Positions 8,437 to 25,480 of a stretch of DNA of 64,000 nt are shown in pieces (the stretch's first letter is position 1; each line of letters starts with the position of its first letter). Source of the stretch: Microbacterium sp. NIBRBAC000506063 (GTDB lineage Bacteria > Actinomycetota > Actinomycetes > Actinomycetales > Microbacteriaceae); the NCBI RefSeq assembly GCF_017968845.1, contig NZ_CP072876.1, forward strand, positions 2,046,001-2,110,000, in the 5' to 3' direction. Made by a program: the position numbers and the translations under genes. The notes below the pieces were generated by a model. The model ran no database searches. It was not told the origin of the DNA and worked only from the letters and a program-made list of their open reading frames with translations.

Positions 8437-11400
8437 TCAGCCCAGAGTCAACGCGGTGCGCAGCAGCTCGGCCTGCTCGATCGCGTGGACCTTCGACGAA
8501 CCCGTCGCCGGGGACGCCGCGGCGGCACGCGCCACGGCGCGGAACTCGCGATCGCCGGGGACATCGGCGAAGGCGAGGGCCAGGAACGGCCAGGCGCCCT
8601 GGTTCTCCGGCTCGTCCTGCACCCAGACCAGCTCCGCGTTCGGATAGGAGTCGGTGATGGCCTTGAGTTCGTCGATCGGCGTCGGATAGAGCTGCTCCAG
8701 CCGCACCAGCGCGATCTCCGGGTTCGGGTTCTTGTCCAGCTCGCTGCGCAGATCCCAGTGGATCTTGCCGGAGTGCACCAGCACGCGCTTGACGGCGGCG
8801 CGATCCAGCGACCGGTCGTCGTCGATCACGGGCTCGAAACGCCCCTGCGTGAAGTCCTCGACGCTGCTGGTCGCCCCGCGCAGGCGCAGCATTGCCTTCG
8901 GGGTGAACACGACCAGCGGTCGACGCGGACGCGCGTACGCCTGACGGCGCAGGAGGTGGAAGTGCGACGCCGGGGTGGAGGGGCGCGCCACCGTCATGTT
9001 GTCCTGCGCGCACAGCTGCAGGAAACGCTCGATGCGCGCGGAGGAGTGGTCGGGACCCTGACCCTCGTAGCCGTGGGGAGCAGGAGGGTGACCGCGGAGT
9101 GCTGGCCCCACTTCTGCTCGGCGGAGGAGATGTACTCGTCGATGACCGACTGGGCGCCGTTGGCGAAGTCGCCGAACTGCGCCTCCCACAGTACGAGGGC
9201 GTTGGTGGCCTCGACGGAGTAGCCGTACTCGAAGGCCATCGCCGCGTACTCGCTCAGCAGCGAGTCGTACACCCAGAAGCGGCCCTGGTTCTCGGAGAGG
9301 TTGGCCAGCGGCAGCCACTCCTGGCCGTTCGCACGGTCGTGGAGCACCGCGTGACGCTGCACGAAGGTGCCGCGACGGGAGTCCTGGCCGGCCAGGCGCA
9401 CCGGCGTTCCCTCGACGAGGAGGGAGCCGAACGCGAGGAGCTCGCCGAAGCCCCAGTCGATGTTGCCGTTGCGGCTCATATCGAGGCGCTTGTCCAGCAG
9501 CTGCTGGATCTTCGAGTGCACCGTGAAGCCCTCGGGCTTGTTCACGAAGGCGTCGCCGATGAGCTCGATGACCTGCTGCGACACGGCCGTCGTCTCCGGC
9601 GTACCCTCGAGCTCGACGGCCGGGGTGCTCTCCGGAGCGATCGGCGTCGCGCCGGTCTCCGCGGCGTGGGTCTCGGCGAAGGCGACCTCGAGGCGGTCCT
9701 GGAAATCGCGCTTGGCCTCCTCGTACTCCTCTTCGGTGATGTCACCGCGGCCGACGAGCGACTCGGTGTAGAGGCGCCGGACGGAGCGCTTGGCCTGGAT
9801 GAGGTCGGTCATCAGCGGCTGGGTCATCGAGGGGTCGTCGCCCTCGTTGTGCCCGCGGCGGCGGTAGCAGACCAGGTCGACCACAACGTCGCGGTGGAAC
9901 CGCTCGCGGTACTCGAAGGCGAGCTGGGCGACGTGCACGACCGACTCGGGGTCGTCGCCGTTGACGTGGAAGATGGGCGCCTGGATCGTCTTGGCGACAT
10001 CCGTCGCATACACCGAGCTGCGGGCGTCCTGCGGGACGGTGGTGAAGCCGACCTGATTGTTGACGACGACGTGGATCGTGCCGCCGGTGCGGTAGCCGCG
10101 CAGCTGCGACATCTGCAGCGTCTCGACCACGACGCCCTGGCCCGCGAAGGCCGCGTCGCCGTGGACGAGGATCGGCAGCCAGGAGAACGTGCCGATCGGC
10201 TTGACATCCTGCTTGGCGCGCACGATGCCCTCGAGCACGCCGTCGACGGTCTCGAGGTGCGAGGGTTGGCCGCGAGGTAGACGGGCACCTCGTTGCCCGA
10301 GTCGGACACGAACGTGCCCTCGGTGCCGAGGTGGTACTTCACGTCTCCCGAACCGCGCTGGTTGCCGGGGGCCGTGGAGCCCTCGAACTCGCGGAACACC
10401 TGACCGTAGGTCTTGCCGGCGATGTTGGTGAGCACGTTCAGCCGCCCGCGGTGGGCCATGCCGATCGCGGCACCGTCGAGCCCGGCATCCGCCGCTCCGC
10501 GCAGGATCTCGTCCAGCAGCGGGATCAGCGACTCGCCGCCCTCGAGAGAGAAGCGCTTCTGGCCGACGAACTTCGTCTGCAGGAAGGTCTCGAAGGCTTC
10601 GGCCTCGTTGAGCTTGCGCAGGATCCGCAGCTGCTCGTCGTGACCGGGCTTCTGGTACTTGACCTCCATCTTCTCCTGGAACCAGCGGCGCTGCTCAGGA
10701 TCCTGGATGTGCATGTACTCGATGCCGAGCGTGCGGCAGTAGGAGTCGCGCAGCACGCCCAGGACGTCGCGCAGCTTCATGATGCGGCGTCCGCCGAAGC
10801 CGTTCGTGACGAACTCGCGATCGAGGTCCCAGAAGGTCAGACCGTGGCTCTCGATTTCCAGGTCGGGGTGCGAGCGCTGCACGTACTCGAGCGGGTCGAT
10901 GTCGGCCATGAGGTGGCCGCGGACGCGGTAGGAGTTGATGAGCTCCTGCACGCGGGCCGTCTTGTCCACGCGCTCGGCGAGGTCGACGGCGATGTCGGCG
11001 TTCCACCGGATCGGCGCGTAGGGGATGCGCAGCGACGCGAAGATGTCGTCGTAGAAGCCGCGCTGGCCGATGAGCAGCTCGTGCACGTGCTTGAGGAACT
11101 CGCCCGAGCCGGCGCCCTGGATCACACGGTGGTCGTAGGTGCTTGTGAGGGTGATCGTCTTGCCGATGCCGAGCTCGGTCAGCGTCCTGCCGCTGGAGCC
11201 CTGGAACTCGGCGGGTAGTCGAGCGCGCCGGCGCCGACGATGCAGCCCTGGCCCTGCATGAGCCGCGGCACGGAGTGCACGGTGCCGATGCCGCCCGGGT
11301 TGGTGAGCGAGATCGTCGTGCCCTGGAAGTCGGCGGCGGTGAGCTTGTTGCCGCGCGCGCGGGTGACGAGCTCCTCGTACTCGGAGAGGTACTCGGTGAA

Positions 11401-12135
11401 GGTGAGCTTGTCGGCGCGCTTGATGCTCGGCACGAGGAGCGCGCGGGTGCCGTCGGGCTTGGGCAGGTCGATCGCGATGCCGAGGTTGATGTGCGCGGGT
11501 GCCACGACCGAGGGCTTGCCGTCGACCTCGGCATAGTACACGTTCTGGCTCGGGAAGCCCTTGAGCGCCTGGATCATCGCCCAGCCGATCAGGTGCGTGA
11601 AGCTGATCTTGCCGCCGCGGGTGCGGGACATGTGGTTGTTGATGACGATGCGGTTGTCGATCATCAGCTTCGCCGGGATCGTCCGCACGCTCGTCGCAGT
11701 CGGGACCGTCAGCGACTGATCCATGTTCGCCGCGAGGGTCTTGGGCAGCCCGCGCAGCGGGGTGACCTTGTCTTCGGCCGGCTCGTCGGTCTCGGCCTCC
11801 GCCTCCGACTTCTTGGTGGACGGGGCCTGCGCGGGGATCGGCGCCGTCGCGGCCGGCTTCGCCGTCGTCTTCGCGATCGGCTGCGACCCGATCACCGGCA
11901 CCGGCGCGGTCATCGGATGCGCGGCGGCTCCGTTGGTCGGAGCCGCAGAGGCGGCCGCCGGAGCGGATGCCGGGGAAGCGCCGCCGGGAGTGTAGTTCTC
12001 CAGGATCGGCCACCACTCCTTGTCGACGGAGTTTCGGTCTTCCTTGAACTGCTCGTAGAGTTCATCGACGAGCCAGGAATTCGCTCCGAAGCCCTCGTCG
12101 CTGACAGTCCCATCGCCGGTCACCGGACTCGACAC
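8437..12135 (-). CDS. kgd: Multifunctional 2-oxoglutarate metabolism enzyme (OdhA/Kgd; E2-E1 fusion), three frameshifts
   Basis: About 1233 residues, matching actinobacterial Kgd. N-terminal segment [15 protein letters not shown], then an Ala/Pro linker, then an E2-like acyltransferase domain with [17 protein letters not shown], then the thiamine-diphosphate E1 domain ([35 protein letters not shown]) and C-terminal transketolase-like part ending [14 protein letters not shown]. It performs oxidative decarboxylation of 2-oxoglutarate in the TCA cycle together with E2/E3 subunits. Frame changes lie near 11215, 10270 and 9080. Such a long enzyme with all domains present is unlikely to be a true pseudogene. 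Divergent from guaB1. Confidence 0.95.
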
Positions 12136-12294
12136 CTTGGTTCGCCTCTTTCATCGCCGAAGATCATGCTGCAAGGGGCCCGGAGGGGATATCCGAGTAC
12201 GCATGCTTTCGGGTATCAAGCCTAACGCCATTCGCGGGCGCGAAAGGTGCAATCTCCGTGATGAAAAGCTCGCTCTTTGGGTACTTTTGAGGTT

Positions 12295-13747
<1,453 letters not shown>

Positions 13748-13881
13748 GCGTTCGGAATCACCGGGTACCTCGAGATGCGCGCACCCCGCCGGAATCGGTA
13801 GAATCGTCGGCACAATGGACGACCCTCCTTCTTGTAGTACCTGGCCCCACCGCTCACCCCGCCGCATTCAGGAGGGGTCGC

Positions 13882-15200
13882 GTGATGGACTACATCATGC
13901 TGGGCGTGGGGCTCCTGCTCATCATCGGCACCGGACTGTTCGTGGCCAGCGAGTTCGCGCTGGTCAACCTCGACCGGGCCGAACTGGAAGCGCGGCGGGC
14001 GCGCGGCGAGACGCGACTGTCGATGACGATCAACGCGTTGAAGATCACCTCGACGCACCTCTCCAGCGCGCAGCTGGGCATCACGCTGACGACGCTGCTG
14101 ACCGGCTACACGATGGAGCCGGCGCTCTCGAACCTGCTGCGCCCGGTCCTGACCGGTTGGGGCGTGCCCGAGGCGGCCGTCTCGCCCATCGCCGTCGTCG
14201 TGGCGATGTCGACGGCGACGATCCTGTCGATGATCATCGGCGAGCTGGTGCCGAAGAACTTCGCCCTGGCGCTGCCACGGCAGACGGCGAAGGTCGTCAT
14301 CCCGTTCCAGGCGGCGTTCACCGCCGTGTTCAAGCCGGCGATCCTCCTGCTCAACGGCAGCGCGAACGGCGTGCTGCGCTCCATGGGCGTGGAGCCGAAG
14401 GAGGAGCTGTCGGGCGCGCGCACCGCCGAGGAGCTCTCCTCGCTCGTACGGCGCTCGGCCAGCGCCGGGATGCTCGAGGCCGACACGGCGACGCTCCTGG
14501 ACCGCACCCTGCGGTTCACGAGGCTCACCGCCGCCGACGTGATGACCGCGCGCCCGAGCATGCATGCGATCGCCGTCGGCGACAGCGCCGACGAGGTCAT
14601 TCAGCTCGCCCGCCGCACCGGGCACAGCCGCTTCCCGGTGTTCGACGAGACGCTCGACGACATCACCGGGGTCGTGCACCTCAAGGCGGCCGTCTCGGTG
14701 CCGCGGGAGCGGCGGGCGGATGTCCCGGTCGGCGCCCTGTCGACCGAACCCTTGCGCGTGCCCGAGACCGCGCATCTGGACACGCTGCTGGGCGAACTGC
14801 GCACCCGCGGCTATCAACTGGCGGTCGTCGTCGACGAGTACGGCGGCACCGCGGGCTGGTCACGCTCGAGGATCTCGTGGAGGAGATCGTCGGCGAGGTG
14901 GCCGATGAGCACGACCGTTCGCGGGCGGGTGTGGTCCGCACCCGCGACTCGGTGACCTTCCCGGGCGAGCTGCGCCCCGACGAGCTGCACGACCGCACGG
15001 GCATCGACGTGCCCGAAGGCGATGTCTACGACACGGTGGGCGGCTATGTCATGAGCGTGCTCGAGCGCGTCCCGAGCGTGGGCGACCGCGTCACGCTCGA
15101 CAGCGGAGAGCTGGAAGTGGTCCGCATGGACGGCCGCCGCATCGACCGGGTCAGGTACCGTCCGACGCCCGTCGACGTGGCCCCGGCGATGAGGAGGTGA
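13882..15200 (+). CDS. CNNM/CorC (HlyC)-type transporter-associated membrane protein 1 (one frameshift)
   Basis: About 440 residues: DUF21/CNNM membrane domain (IMLGVGLLLIIGTGLFVASE, SAQLGITLTTLLTGY, GELVPKNFALALP), paired CBS domains (TAADVMTARPSM, RTGHSRFPVFDE) and the C-terminal CorC_HlyC domain (VDEYGGTAG then LVTLEDLVEEIVGEV). The family is linked to magnesium or cobalt efflux and often called hemolysin. The frame breaks near 14860, where one G seems lost between GTAG and LVT. AGGAGGGG lies at 13870-13877; start may be GTG 13882 or ATG 13885. Four bases separate it from the next paralogue. Confidence 0.9.
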
Positions 15201-15204
15201 CCCG

Positions 15205-16281
15205 ATGAGCGATTGGGCAGGCCTGGTCTGGCTGGTGGTGCTGCTGGCCGCGAACGCCTTCTTCGTCGGCGCGGAGTTCGCCGTCATCTCGGCCCGGCGT
15301 TCGCAGATCGAGCCGCGCGCCGAGCGGGGTTCGCGGGCGGCGAAGACCGCGCTGTACGCGATGGAGCACGCCACTCTCATGCTCGCGACGAGCCAGCTGG
15401 GCATCACGATCTGCTCGCTGCTGATCCTGAACGTCTCGGAGCCGGCGATCCATCATCTCCTGGCGGTGCCGATGCACGCCCTCGGATGGTCGGACACGGT
15501 CGTCAGCGTGACCTCGTTCACGATCGCCCTCGTGATCGTCTCCTTCCTGCACGTGGTCTTCGGCGAGATGGTGCCGAAGAACCTGGCGTTCTCGCTGCCC
15601 GACCGGGCGGTGCTCCTCCTCGCGAGGCCGCTGGTGTGGGTGTCGAAGGTGTTCATGCCGATCATCTGGGTCCTCAACGGCATCTCCAACGGCGTGCTGA
15701 GGATGTTCGGCGTGCAGCCGAAGAACGAGGCGGCATCCGCCTTCACGATCGACGAGGTCGCCACGATCGTCAGCCAGTCGCGCCTCGAGGGCGTGCTCGA
15801 CGACCGGACCGGGGCGGTGGCCGCGGCGGTCGAGTTCACCGACAAGAAGGCGCGTGATGTCGCCGTGCCCCTGGACGAGCTCGTGACTCTGCCGCAGGAC
15901 ACCACGCCCCACGAGATCGAGCGCGCCGTGGCGAAGCACGGCTTCTCGCGCTATGTGATCGTCGACGGTGCGGGTGCGCCGATCGGGTACGTGCACCTGA
16001 AGGACATCCTGCGCGCCGCGGAGGGGTCGGATGCCGAGACCGCCGTCGAGGAGCCCCTCGCCGCCAAGCGCATCCACCACATGGTGCCGGTGCAGGAGGA
16101 CACGGATCTCGAGGACGCGCTCACCCTGATGCGTCGCGCCGGTCGCCATCTGGCCCGCGTGCGCGACACGGAGGGCGAGACGACGGCGGTGCTCTTCCTG
16201 GAGGACGTGCTGGAGGAGCTGGTCGGTGAGGTGCAGGACGCGACGCGTCGCGGCTACGGCCGCACCAATTCGGGGCGCTGA
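15205..16281 (+). CDS. CNNM/CorC-type membrane protein 2, without the CorC_HlyC domain
   Basis: Intact 358 residues. CNNM domain with WLVVLLAANAFFVGAEFAVI, TSQLGITICSLLIL and VFGEMVPKNLAFSLP, then two CBS domains (KKARDVAVPLDELVTL and EEPLAAKRIHHMVPV). It ends shortly after VLFLEDVLEELVGEVQDA and lacks the C-terminal domain seen in its upstream neighbour. Tandem pairs of a long and a short paralogue are typical in actinobacteria, where the two may act as one complex. The start lies 4 bp after the first gene's stop, with GAGGTGA just upstream. Confidence 0.92.
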   Translation: MSDWAGLVWLVVLLAANAFFVGAEFAVISARRSQIEPRAERGSRAAKTALYAMEHATLMLATSQLGITICSLLILNVSEPAIHHLLAVPMHALGWSDTVVSVTSFTIALVIVSFLHVVFGEMVPKNLAFSLPDRAVLLLARPLVWVSKVFMPIIWVLNGISNGVLRMFGVQPKNEAASAFTIDEVATIVSQSRLEGVLDDRTGAVAAAVEFTDKKARDVAVPLDELVTLPQDTTPHEIERAVAKHGFSRYVIVDGAGAPIGYVHLKDILRAAEGSDAETAVEEPLAAKRIHHMVPVQEDTDLEDALTLMRRAGRHLARVRDTEGETTAVLFLEDVLEELVGEVQDATRRGYGRTNSGR

Positions 16282-16290
16282 GCCTTCGGC

Positions 16291-16416
16291 CGTTGAGCGA
16301 GGATTCGCGAAGCGAACCCGAGACGAAACGCGGGTGCTTGACCGGCACGCTTGCTGCGTTTCGTCTCGCGGAGACCTGCGCTGAGCGAGCGAAGCGAGTC
16401 GAAGTGTCGCTCAACG
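16291..16416. repeat. Intergenic palindromic element A (CGTTGAGCGA ends)
   Basis: 126 bp between two convergent genes, bounded by CGTTGAGCGA (16291-16300) and its complement TCGCTCAACG (16407-16416). Inside is a second inverted pair, GAGACGAAACGC and GCGTTTCGTCTC. Related copies occur at 35943 and 43604. It could act as a bidirectional terminator. Confidence 0.8.
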
Positions 16417-16439
16417 ATCAGATGGCAGCGGTGACGGGG

Positions 16440-19621
<3,182 letters not shown>

Positions 19622-19647
19622 ACCACCCGCACACAGGAGGAAACACC

Positions 19648-19947
19648 ATGCTCATCGCCTTCTCCGTCGCCCCCAGCGGCACCGGTCGCGCCGACGGCTC
19701 CGTCCATGACGCGGTCGCGGCCGCCGTGCGCATCGTCCGGGAATCGGGCCTGCCGCATCGCACCTCCAGCATGTTCACCGAGATCGAGGGGAGTGGGACG
19801 AGGTCTTCGACGTCGTGCGGCGCGCCACCGAAGCCGTCCTGCCGTTCGGTTCCCGCGTCTCGCTCGTGCTGAAGGCCGACATCCGCCGGGGTTCACGGGC
19901 GAGATCGACGGCAAACTCGATCGCCTGGAGAAGGCGCTGGAGGGTGA
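19648..19947 (+). CDS. MTH1187/YqgV-family thiamine-binding protein (frameshifts)
   Basis: About 100-residue protein of the thiamine-binding MTH1187 family: MLIAFSVAPSGTGRADGSVH, RESGLPHRTSSMFTEIEG, then WDEVFDVVRRATEAVLPFG and GFTGEIDGKLDRLEKAL. AGGAGG lies just upstream of the ATG. Frame changes near 19795 and 19890 and probably near 19942; the last would place a TGA at 19945-19947 overlapping the GTG of the Nudix gene. Family members bind HMP-thiamine compounds in the cytosol; the role is not established. Confidence 0.8.
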
Positions 19948-20630
19948 GCTCGCCCGCATCCGCCACCGATCTCCCCGTCGCGGCGACCGTCGTGCTCATG
20001 CGCGACGGGGCGAGCGGCGCGGAGGTGCTCATGCTGCGCCGCCCCGACCGGGGCTCTTTCGCGGGCGCGTGGGTGTTCCGGGCGGCAAGACCGACGACGC
20101 CGACCACGAAGGGCCGGATCGGATGCCGCAGAGCCCGCCATCGCCCGCGTCGCCGCGGTGCGCGAGACCCGGGAGGAGGTGGGCCTCGTCCTCGACGGCG
20201 CGCGCCTGCTCACCGTCTCGTGCTGGGTGCCGCCGGCGCACACGGCGCTGCGCATCCGCACCTGGTTCTTCGCCGCGGAGGCACCGGAAGGCGAGATCGT
20301 GCCGCAGCCCGACGAGGTCGAGGAGTACCAGTGGCTGCGCCCGGTCGACGCCCTCGAGCGGCACGGGCAGGGGCGGTTGCGGCTGTATCCGCCGACGTGG
20401 GTGACGCTGCACGGGCTGTCGGACCAGTCGGATGCGGCGGCGGCGCTCGCCGAGATCAGGCTCGCCGGCATCCGACGCTTCGAGACGCGGTTCCACCCGC
20501 GGCGCCGTCGACGCTGCTCTGGCAGGAGGACGGGGAGTACGGCGCGGTCGCCTCCGCGGAGGCACGTCATCGCCTCGAGATCGGCGCACTGCCGTGGGTG
20601 TACACGCGCTCGTCGCACCGCGGTCGCTGA
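19944..20630 (+). CDS. Nudix (NUDIX) hydrolase family protein (three frameshifts)
   Basis: About 229 residues. N-terminal ATDLPVAATVVLMRDGASG, core GSFAGAWVF then a GGK glycine pair, and the Nudix helix VRETREEVGLVLDGARL (REXXEE glutamates bind metal). The C-terminal half contains YPPTWVTLHGL and ALPWVYTR. Frame changes near 20085, 20140 and 20500. It hydrolyses a nucleoside diphosphate linked to another group; substrate unknown. GTG at 19944 is inferred from overlap with the upstream gene. Confidence 0.8.
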   Translation: MSSPASATDLPVAATVVLMRDGASGAEVLMLRRPDRGSFAGAWVFRAARPTTPTTKGRIGCRRARHRPRRRGARDPGGGGPRPRRRAPAHRLVLGAAGAHGAAHPHLVLRRGGTGRRDRAAARRGRGVPVAAPGRRPRAARAGAVAAVSADVGDAARAVGPVGCGGGARRDQARRHPTLRDAVPPAAPSTLLWQEDGEYGAVASAEARHRLEIGALPWVYTRSSHRGR

Positions 20631-20677
20631 ACGGGCGGCGCCGGGACGGGGTTCGTCTTACGACGAACCGCGCGTGG

Positions 20678-21935
20678 TCACGTCGACTCGCTGTGCGCGC
20701 TCAGCACGGCGCTCGTCGCGGGGCCGCCGGGAGCCGCGTCCAGCAGGCGCCGCAGGTGCCCGCCCACAGCCTCCGTCTCGATGAGGAAGCCGTCGTGGCC
20801 GAAGTCGCTCGTGAGCACGACGGCCTCATCGCCGTCGAGGGTGTTCTCGATGCCGCGGGCGATGCGATGCTGGCCGTCGACGGGGAAGAGCCGGTCGGTG
20901 TCGATCCCCAGCACGAGGCTCGTCGCCGTCACACGTCGCAGCGCCTCCTCGACGCTGCCGCGGTCGCGCCCGATGTCGTGCGAGTTCATGGCCTCGACGA
21001 GCGTGAGGTAGCTGTTCGCGTCGAAGCGGCGGGTGAACTTGTTGCCGTGGAAGTCGAGGTAGCTCTCCACCGCGAACCTGCCGCCGTGGCCGAGCGGCGA
21101 GCGGTCGGACTGCCACGAACGCTGGAAGCGCTGGTTCAGCTCGATCGGGCTGCGGTAGTTGAGCAGCGCGATGCGCCGGGCGAGGGCGAGGCCGCGGTGC
21201 GGGCCCTCGCCGTCGTCGGCGTCGTAGTACTCGCCGCCGGCGAAGCGCGGGTCGATGCGGATGGTCTCCAGCTGCACGGTGTTCAACGCCACCTGGTCGG
21301 CCGTCGTCACCGGCGGGAGGAGAGCACGGCCAGGCGCGCGACGCGCTCGGGTGGGTGATCGACCACTCCAGCGCGTGCATCCCGCCCATGGAGCCGCCGA
21401 TCACGGCGGCCCAGGTGTCGATGCCGAGAGCATCGGCCAGACGCGCCTGCGCGGCGACCTGGTCGCGCACCGTCAGATAGGGGAAGCGCGAGGCCCACTC
21501 GTAGCCGTCGGGGGCGATGCTGGCCGGACCCGTCGAGCCCTGGCATCCGCCCAGCATGTTGGGGGCGACCACGAACCAGCGATCGGTGTCGATCGGGGCA
21601 CCGGGCCCCACGACGTCGCCCCACCAGCCGTCGGTGGGATGCCCGGGGCCGGCCTGTCCGCGCACATGGCTGTCGCCGGTGAGGGCATGGGCGATGAGCA
21701 CCGCGTTGTCGCGCGCCTCGTTGAGCGTGCCCCAGGTCTCGTAGGCGAGACGGATGGCGGGCAGCTCCTCACCGCGCTCGGTGCGGAACGCCCCCGAGAT
21801 CGCGAACCGGCGTGCGCCGGCGGGGTCGCCGTCGCGCCAGGCGCCGGTCGCCGGAGGGCGCGCACGCAGCAGACGCACATCGGCTTCCGTCACGGGCGCT
21901 GAGGGCACCGTGTCCTCGGAGGTCTGCCAGTCCAT
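20678..21935 (-). CDS. metX: Homoserine O-acetyltransferase (frameshifts)
   Basis: Alpha/beta-hydrolase enzyme making O-acetylhomoserine for methionine synthesis. Visible: LAYETWGTLN, HALTGDSHVRG, DTDRWFVVAPNMLGGCQGSTGP, the nucleophile elbow GGSMGGMHALEW (Ser), then LGIDTDRLFPV with the catalytic Asp and SDFGHDGFL with the catalytic His. About 419 residues. The frame shifts within 21305-21350. metY, the next enzyme in the pathway, lies upstream on the same strand, separated by a DUF2332 gene and a strong terminator-like hairpin, so the two are probably transcribed separately. Confidence 0.92.
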
Positions 21936-21977
21936 GCTCCCTATTCTCGCCCGGCGCGGCAGCGCCGAGTGCGAACG

Positions 21978-22993
21978 TTACGACACGAAGGGGAGCGTCT
22001 CGTAGACGGCGCCGTGCTGGCCGGCCAGGGCCACCGGGCGGCCGTCGACGGACTGCACGAAACGGCCCCCGGTGTGCAGGTCGGCCGGCAGCTGCGCATC
22101 GACCGCGGAGAAGTTCCCCCGTCCCTCGTTCGACAGCCACACGACCCTTCGCCCCAGGGTGCGCGAGAGCCCGGCCGCCGCCGCGGCGAAGCGCTCGCGA
22201 TCCTCGCGCTCGAGGTAGAGCAGGACGGCGGTGTGCAGCAGCACGAGCGTCGCATCCGCCGGCGATTCCGCCGCGACGTCCACGAGGATCTCGCGCAGAT
22301 CGCCCTGCGTGATCTCCGGAGGTTCGGATGCCGCGACCTCCGCCGCCGCGCGCAGGCGTGCCACCCGCGGGTCATGGTCGGGTCCCGGCCAGATGAGCGT
22401 GACGAGCCACTCGAGGGCCTCCGCATCGCGGACGTCGATCGGATTGAGATCGATGCCGTGCCGCCAGACGACCTCGGGGAGACGGGCGGGGAGTGAGGAG
22501 TCCTCGTCGAGACGGCAGGCGAGATCGACCGGGGAGCGGCCGTCGTCGGGATCGAGCCGATGCGCGCCCGAGGGCGCGGTGTAGTCGTAGCCGTAGCGGT
22601 CGGGGAAGAGGCAGAGGCCGGCCGAGGTGCCGACCTCCAGAAGCGCGACGGGGCCCTCGATGCGCGAGAGCTGAGGCAGGAGCGTCGCACACCGGCTGGG
22701 TTCGTTCGTCTGGGTGGCGCGCACGGAGGCGGTCTCGACGACCGCGTCCCAGTTCTCGATCAGCCACGGTCGGAAGATCTCGAAGGGGCGAGGGGAGCGG
22801 CGACCCACCGGGCCGAGGCGAAGAGGAGGTTCGCCTGCTGCATTCGGGTGGGCAGGGCGGCGATGCGACCGACGAGCTCGGGGTCCTGGGCGATCCCGGC
22901 CGCCCACTCCTGGTACAGCGGCGAGGCGCCCTGCGCCCAGTTGCGGGCGAAGTCGTCGTAGTAGGCGGCGGTTCTCGCGGCATCCGGGGTCAT
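21978..22993 (-). CDS. DUF2332 family protein (one frameshift)
   Basis: About 338 residues. MTPDAARTAAYYDDFARNWA and SPLYQEWAAGIAQDPELV at the N-terminus and LLEVGTSAGLCLFPDRYGYDY in the middle are hallmarks of DUF2332. The glycine-rich segment EVGTSAGL looks like an S-adenosylmethionine site but this is only a resemblance. Frame changes near 22795. Function unknown. Sits between metX and metY, on the same strand, with a long inverted repeat just upstream of its start. Confidence 0.82.
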
Positions 22994-23028
22994 AGAGGCA
23001 TCGTATGTCGCTGCCGGCCCCACGGGGA

Positions 23029-23092
23029 ACAGGCGAAAGCGCGAGAACAGGACGATGCGCTGATATCGGCCTGTTCTCGCGTCTTCGCCTGT
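23029..23092. repeat. 23-bp imperfect inverted repeat upstream of the DUF2332 gene
   Basis: Left arm 23029-23051 and right arm 23070-23092 match in 21 of 23 bases, with an 18-bp centre. It lies 36 bp before the DUF2332 start, so it may be an operator or a leader hairpin. It is separate from the metY terminator next to it. Confidence 0.75.
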
Positions 23093-23122
23093 CTCGGCGT
23101 CGTCTGACGCAGGGGCGAACGG

Positions 23123-23163
23123 CGAAACGCGGTGACCGTCCCGAAGGAGGTCACCGCGTTTCG
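23123..23163 (-). terminator. Strong hairpin after metY
   Basis: Perfect 15-bp stem: CGAAACGCGGTGACC (23123-23137) pairs with GGTCACCGCGTTTCG (23149-23163) around an 11-base loop. It begins 30 bp after the metY stop. No clear U-run follows, as is common in high-GC actinobacteria. Confidence 0.8.
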
Positions 23164-23192
23164 GCCCGGGCTTCGCCCGTACGCAGTGCGGA

Positions 23193-24543
<1,351 letters not shown>

Positions 24544-24695
24544 TCACGGCGAATGCCGTTGGAGCGAGACTACGGCGACGTGGCGCCTGTCAAGAAGCCG
24601 CGGGTCATGTGACGTAACAATGGTACGGGCGGCGGTTGGCACCCTTCCCGTGTGCCGGGTGGCCGTCGTTGCGCTGTCGTCGTACGGTGGAAACC

Positions 24696-25477
24696 ATGGC
24701 CAACAGAACTGCAGTGGTGACCGGAGCCAGCTCCGGAATCGGAGCGGCGACCGTCCGGGCGCTGCGGGCGAGCGGATGGGACGTCGTCGGTGTGGCCCGG
24801 CGGCGGACCGCCTCGAGGCGCTCGCCGCCGAGACCGGCGCACGCGCCGTGGCGTGCGACCTGACCGACCCGGCCGCGGCATCCGCCCTGGTCCAGGAGCT
24901 CGAGAGCCACGGTCCGATCCACGCCCTAGTGCACGTGGCCGGCGGCGCCCGCGGCACCGACAGCGTCGAGCGCGGGAGCACCGAGGATTGGCAGTGGATG
25001 TTCGACATCAACGTCCTCGCCACACAGCGCCTCGTCGCGGCCTTCCTCCCGGCGCTGCGCCGGGCGATCGCCGACGGCGGCCACGCCGACACGCTCTTCG
25101 TGACCTCCACCGCGGCCGAGGTGCCGTATCCGGGCGGCAGCGGCTACAACGCGGCCAAGGCCGGGGAGCGGATGCTGGTGCGCGTGCTGCGTCAGGAGCT
25201 CAACGGCGAGCCGATCCGCGTCGTGGAGGTGGCGCCCGGGATGGTCTACACCGAGGAGTTCACCCTCAACCGGCTCGGCGGAGACCAGACGGCCGCCGAG
25301 GCCGTGTACGCGGGCGTCGAGGAGCCGCTCGTGGCCGGCGACGTCGCCGACGTCATCGCCTACGCGCTCAACGCCCCCGGGCACGTCAATCTCGACCTCA
25401 TCACCATGCGGCCGGTCGCGCAGTCCGCGCAGCACCTGCTCGCGCGCGGGCGCCTTCGTCCGCACAGCGACGACTGA
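24696..25477 (+). CDS. SDR-family NAD(P)-dependent oxidoreductase (one frameshift)
   Basis: About 260-residue short-chain dehydrogenase. Rossmann motif [15 protein letters not shown] near the N-terminus, [16 protein letters not shown] with the catalytic serine, and YNAAKAGE giving the YXXXK dyad. The ATG at 24696 begins [16 protein letters not shown]; the longer upstream reading is noise. The frame changes near 24800 ([12 protein letters not shown] after correction). Similar to YdfG-type serine/3-hydroxy acid dehydrogenases, but the substrate is not certain. ung starts 4 bp after its stop. Confidence 0.88.
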
Positions 25478-25480
25478 GCG

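Noticed and set aside
9099..12225. Several plus-strand frames of 300-390 codons opposite kgd
   Set aside because: Shadow frames of a strongly conserved enzyme.
13748..13881. Possible M-box or other metal riboswitch before the CNNM genes
   Set aside because: The leader is only about 80 nt after a TAGAAT promoter box and shows no M-box core; it was not called.
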